Below are positions 60,605-64,000 of a stretch of DNA of 64,000 bases, piece after piece. Source of the stretch: Parabacteroides distasonis (GTDB lineage: Bacteria > Bacteroidota > Bacteroidia > Bacteroidales > Tannerellaceae); contig JAFBIR010000011.1 of assembly GCA_021531385.1 (NCBI GenBank), positions 1 through 64,000 of the forward strand, given 5' to 3'. The position numbers and the translations under genes were made by a program. How positions within the stretch are numbered: position 1 is the first letter of the stretch; every line of letters starts with the position of its first letter. The notes beneath the pieces were generated by a model. That model was not told the origin of the DNA and did no database searches. It worked only from the letters and a program-made list of their open reading frames with translations.

Positions 60605-63256
60605 ATGAAACGTAAACAATGTATCTGGATGGGCGTATGGCTGGCTGGGTTGACAATGGCCCAAGCACAGCAAGAGACAACTTTGCCCATGGAACAAGCT
60701 TACAAACGGACTTATCAAATCCAAAAAGTATCGGGACAGCGACCGACTATCGACGGTCGGTTAGATGAGGATTTCTGGAAACAGGGAACCTGGACGGCTG
60801 ACTTTGTGCAAGTGCAACCCTATGAAAGGCAAGCCTCTCCCTCTCCTACCCGTGCCAAACTATTTTATGATGACCGCTATATTTATGTCGGTATCTATTG
60901 CAAGGATGCCGCTCCCGAACAGATGAATCGCTTCATTGGCAATCGAGATGACAACAGTTTGGGTGATTTGGTCAGTATCGCTTTCGATACGTATCACGAT
61001 TATCGGGCTGCTCCGGAGTTTAACCTCAACCTGGGAGGCAATAAGACCGACTTGATTGTGACAGATAAACTGGAGGTGAACAAAAGCTGGAACGCAGTAT
61101 GGGAAGGCCGTACCTTTATTAATAAGGCTGATTCCAGCTGGACAGCAGAGCTGCGCATTCCTTTTAGCCAATTACGCTACAATCAATTCTCAGCCGATGG
61201 GACCTGGGGATTGCACATCCGACGCATCCTTCGCAGGAATAATGAAGTGCAGAACTGGAGTATGATTCCGCTCAAAAACAACGGTCATGTCTTCTCGTTT
61301 GGCAACATGAGTGGTATGGATTCCCTACCCAAACCTAAGGGGATCGAGTTTCTGCCCTATGTGATGGGCAAATATCGCCATGAACCGAAGATCGAAGGGA
61401 GCCCTTATCAAAAGGGAAACAGCTGGAAAGGCAATGTCGGTTTTGACGCAAAGTTCGCCCTCTCCGATTTCACGCTCGACTTGACTGTCAATCCCGATTA
61501 TGGACAGGTGGAGTTGGACCCCTCTGTCATGAACCTGACCGCTTACGAGACCTTTTATGAAGAGAAAAGACCCTTCTTTTTGGAGGGTAAACATATCCTC
61601 GACTTCGCCAACGGAAGTGATATGATGTTCTATACCCGACGCATCGGAGCCTCTCCCTCTTATTCGCCTCAAAACATTGACAACCAAACCAGCTTCGCAG
61701 AGACCAAAGAGAACGTGCCTATCATCGGAGCCTTAAAACTGACAGGTACCAACAAACAGGGTGTAACCATCGGTGTGGTTGAAAGCCTTACGGGTAGTTC
61801 GTCAGCCAAAGTAACCCGCAATGGTGTCGAAAATAAGGAGCAAGTGGAGCCACTGACCAACTATGCGGTTGTCCGTGTTCAGAAAAACTGGAAAGGCAAC
61901 ACACTTTTGGGCGGTATGGTGACCTCCGTCAATCGGGCCTTAGATCAGCCTCACTTAGAGGATCTGTTGATTCGCAATGCGTTTACAGCCGGCATTGACT
62001 TCACGCAATATTTTCATAACCGGCTCTATTACATTGACATGAAGGGTATGCTTAGCTCTTTGCATGGCAGCGAGGAAGCCGTATCTGCATTACAACGCAG
62101 CGCCACGCACTATTACCAACGTAGCTCTTCACAGGATTATCTCTCCGTAGATCCAACCCGTCGCTCCTTGACCGGTACTGGTGGTTACGTGAAAGTAGGG
62201 CGTAAGGGCAATGCCAAATGGAGCTTCAGTGAAACCTTTACCTGGTCTTCACCCGGTTTTGACCTGAATGACATGGGCTACATGAAGGAGACTGATTATT
62301 TACAAAACCTGACGGAAGTGGTATTTAAACACACCAACGTTTGGAAATCTTTCCGTTCAAACACCCTGACCTTCCAACAGAAGAATATCTGGAACAATGG
62401 TGGGATAGCCACCAGCAACAACGCCTCTGCCCGCTGGCAGAGTATGTTGCTCAACCGCTTGGAATGGGATGTGAAAGAGACCTTCGGATGGAATTGGTTG
62501 GATAGCCGTTTGCTGCGTGGAGGTCCGGACGTACGCTTCGGTTCCTATTTTCTCACCTCCGCGAAGGTGAATACCGACAAGGCTAAACGAGCGATGTTCA
62601 CCTTGCAATATGAGGGCGACCACAACTTCGAAGGCAATCGCTTTAACACGCTCTCGCCGATGTTGACACTTCGCCTCGGCAATCACGTCTATTTCTCCGG
62701 TCAGTTGAACTACTCATGGAACAACGACGAGATGCAATATGTAACCACCCTACAAAAGAACAGGTTGACCGGAACTCAACCCGTAGAGAATGATTACTTG
62801 ATGGGCCATTTGAGCCAGAAGACCTACGGATTGACACTCAAGTTTCAGGTGAATGTCACCCCTGACATCTCCATCCAGTTCTATGGATCCCCCTTCACCT
62901 CCATCGGCAAGTATGACAACTTCAAGCTTGCGGCAGACACCAAATCGCATGAATTTGAGGCTCGCACCACGCCCCTTACCGATTTATTGCTGACAGATAA
63001 CAGCTACACGGGCAAAGTGGGAGACAGCCAATACACGTTCAAGAACCCGAACTTCAGTTTCAACGAGTTTCGTTCAAACTTGGTGGTACGTTGGGAATAC
63101 TTGAGGGGATCGACAATTTACCTCGTTTGGGAGCATCAGATGTCGAACAAAGATGGTTGGTATCAGTCGGGTTGGGGACATAATTTGGATCGTATGTGGG
63201 GACTCCCCTCTACCAATACGCTCATGGTAAAAATGAATTATTGGTTTAACTTGTAA
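60605..63256 (+). CDS. DUF5916 protein with N-terminal CBM9-like domain
   Basis: Exported protein of 883 residues. A type I signal (MKRKQCIWMGVWLAGLTMAQAQ) is followed by a CBM9-like beta-sandwich at about 35-230, seen in PTIDGRLDEDFWKQG, AKLFYDDRYIYVGIYCKD and WTAELRIPFSQLRY. The remaining 600 residues, including VNPDYGQVELDPSVMNLTAYETFYEEKRPFFLEG, are the DUF5916 domain; alternating aromatic strands and the terminal MVKMNYWFNL suggest an outer-membrane barrel. Such proteins are widespread in Bacteroidota and predicted to bind or pass carbohydrates, without proven function. It stands alone with its own promoter. Confidence 0.88.
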   Translation: MKRKQCIWMGVWLAGLTMAQAQQETTLPMEQAYKRTYQIQKVSGQRPTIDGRLDEDFWKQGTWTADFVQVQPYERQASPSPTRAKLFYDDRYIYVGIYCKDAAPEQMNRFIGNRDDNSLGDLVSIAFDTYHDYRAAPEFNLNLGGNKTDLIVTDKLEVNKSWNAVWEGRTFINKADSSWTAELRIPFSQLRYNQFSADGTWGLHIRRILRRNNEVQNWSMIPLKNNGHVFSFGNMSGMDSLPKPKGIEFLPYVMGKYRHEPKIEGSPYQKGNSWKGNVGFDAKFALSDFTLDLTVNPDYGQVELDPSVMNLTAYETFYEEKRPFFLEGKHILDFANGSDMMFYTRRIGASPSYSPQNIDNQTSFAETKENVPIIGALKLTGTNKQGVTIGVVESLTGSSSAKVTRNGVENKEQVEPLTNYAVVRVQKNWKGNTLLGGMVTSVNRALDQPHLEDLLIRNAFTAGIDFTQYFHNRLYYIDMKGMLSSLHGSEEAVSALQRSATHYYQRSSSQDYLSVDPTRRSLTGTGGYVKVGRKGNAKWSFSETFTWSSPGFDLNDMGYMKETDYLQNLTEVVFKHTNVWKSFRSNTLTFQQKNIWNNGGIATSNNASARWQSMLLNRLEWDVKETFGWNWLDSRLLRGGPDVRFGSYFLTSAKVNTDKAKRAMFTLQYEGDHNFEGNRFNTLSPMLTLRLGNHVYFSGQLNYSWNNDEMQYVTTLQKNRLTGTQPVENDYLMGHLSQKTYGLTLKFQVNVTPDISIQFYGSPFTSIGKYDNFKLAADTKSHEFEARTTPLTDLLLTDNSYTGKVGDSQYTFKNPNFSFNEFRSNLVVRWEYLRGSTIYLVWEHQMSNKDGWYQSGWGHNLDRMWGLPSTNTLMVKMNYWFNL

Positions 63257-63281
63257 ATATGCGAGAGAAACCGTAGCTTTG
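63251..63281 (+). promoter_or_regulatory. Promoter of the PspC gene
   Basis: TTG at 63251-63253 is followed after 20 nt by TAGCTTTG (63274-63281), one of the best -33/-7 pairs in the window. It begins within the last codons of the DUF5916 gene and lies 33 nt before ATG 63315. Confidence 0.65.
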
Positions 63282-63314
63282 TAGAATTAAACTAAACTTT
63301 AAAGCATCAGTACT

Positions 63315-63503
63315 ATGGCAGAAAAAAAATTGACCCGTTCCAACAACAAAATGATTGGTGGTGTATGCGCAGGAATCGCAGATTATTTAGGATTAGATCC
63401 AACAATCGTACGAATCGCATGGATCCTAACGGTGTTCTTTGCCGGATTTGGCATCTTGCTCTACTTGATTCTTTGGATTGTCATGCCTAAGGCAATAGGT
63501 TGA
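63315..63503 (+). CDS. PspC domain membrane protein
   Basis: Small membrane protein of 62 residues consisting only of a PspC domain: a short basic lead ([12 protein letters not shown]), the signature [21 protein letters not shown] and one or two hydrophobic helices ending in ILWIVMPKA. PspC in enterobacteria senses envelope stress and toxin action; the stand-alone Bacteroidota form is of unknown role. It is 13 nt upstream of uvrB and may be co-transcribed with it. Confidence 0.92.
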   Translation: MAEKKLTRSNNKMIGGVCAGIADYLGLDPTIVRIAWILTVFFAGFGILLYLILWIVMPKAIG

Positions 63504-63516
63504 TTCATCTATCACT

Positions 63517-64000
63517 ATGGCATTTGAGTTATCCTCTTCTTTCAACCCTACAGGAGACCAACCGGAAGCGATAGCCGCTTTATCGGAAGGGATCAAGCAG
63601 GGCATACCTTTTCAAACCCTGCTGGGTGTCACGGGATCGGGAAAAACCTTCACGATTGCCAATGTCATCCAGCAGGTACAACGGCCTACGTTGATCTTGA
63701 GTCATAACAAGACCTTGGCCGCCCAACTCTACAGTGAGTTCAAGGCTTTTTTTCCGAACAACGCTGTGGAGTATTTTGTCTCCTATTATGACTACTACCA
63801 GCCGGAGGCCTATCTGCCCCAAACAGATACCTACATTGAAAAAGATTTAGCGATCAACGAGGAGATAGACAAATTACGTCTGCGCGCAACAGCCTCTTTG
63901 CTCTCCGGACGAAAGGATGTAATTGTTGTCTCATCGGTTTCTTGTCTCTACGGTATGGCTGATCCTACCGCTTTTGCCGCTAAAGTTACCCATATTGAAC
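63517..64000 (+). CDS. uvrB: UvrB excinuclease subunit, N-terminal part cut by window edge
   Basis: Nucleotide excision repair damage-verification helicase; 161 codons are visible from ATG 63517 to the right edge, open throughout. [19 protein letters not shown] is the standard UvrB start; [12 protein letters not shown] is the Walker A site and [20 protein letters not shown] is the beta-hairpin region that clamps [16 protein letters not shown] follows as in all UvrB proteins. The rest lies outside the window. Confidence 0.96.
   Translation, partial: MAFELSSSFNPTGDQPEAIAALSEGIKQGIPFQTLLGVTGSGKTFTIANVIQQVQRPTLILSHNKTLAAQLYSEFKAFFPNNAVEYFVSYYDYYQPEAYLPQTDTYIEKDLAINEEIDKLRLRATASLLSGRKDVIVVSSVSCLYGMADPTAFAAKVTHIE

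Overview
The window looks like a chromosomal segment of a gut-type Bacteroidales species, most likely Parabacteroides or a close Tannerellaceae relative. The evidence is two SusC/SusD outer-membrane pairs, three GH92 mannosidases, SprA next to RuvA, a ResB-CcsA fusion, DUF4199/DUF4827/DUF4434/DUF5916 proteins, lipoprotein signals, and promoters carrying the Bacteroidota -7 motif TAnnTTTG instead of an E. coli-type -10. No rRNA, tRNA, CRISPR array or phage was seen. The only insertion-sequence trace is the start of an IS1182-like transposase cut by the left edge.

Layout. 1-163: transposase start, its promoter and a hairpin terminator. 548-12427 (minus): a mannose-glycan utilisation locus reading SusC, SusD, then three GH92 alpha-mannosidases behind a terminator and a second promoter. 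13003-18308 (plus): DUF4199 membrane protein, GT2 glycosyltransferase, nitroreductase, MntP manganese exporter, and a 908-codon frame joining an IlvD/Edd dehydratase to an ApbE flavin transferase. 18333-23296 (minus): DUF4434 protein, sugar MFS transporter, nitroreductase, DUF2520 protein, KdsC and Maf, with nearly every junction overlapping. 23572-28342 (minus): a second SusC/SusD pair. 28733-35020 (minus): DUF4827 lipoprotein, GlmM-type mutase, a lone CobI-like methyltransferase, a chorismatase-like protein and ResB-CcsA. 35072-38955 (minus): ECF sigma factor, a 57-residue protein, Rpe, a minimal ComEC and an NrnA-like DHH phosphoesterase. 39159-42070 (minus): a Tyr/Trp/Gly-rich secreted protein and a FadL-type barrel. 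42429-47156 (plus): circularly permuted ATP-grasp, alpha-E, transglutaminase and two M14 aspartoacylase-like proteins. 47451-60290 (minus): dxs, trkA, trkH, ruvA and the 7.4-kb sprA. 60605-64000 (plus): DUF5916 protein, PspC and the start of uvrB.

Two things stand out. First, several intergenic regions hold arrays of short palindromic units. Three arrays (12808-12866, 23368-23571, 60412-60470) share a 23-bp period and a CATTA lead. The first and third share nearly the same 13-bp palindrome and spacer although they lie 48 kb apart, and both end 97-98 bp before the -7 box of the rightward gene. A fourth has a 22-bp period (28592-28723) and a fifth about 41-42 bp (47236-47375). This looks like a repeat class with a possible operator role. 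Second, the ATP-grasp/alpha-E/transglutaminase/M14 cluster resembles a predicted but uncharacterised peptide-forming and peptide-trimming system. Its second M14 protein has lost both zinc histidines and the catalytic glutamate.
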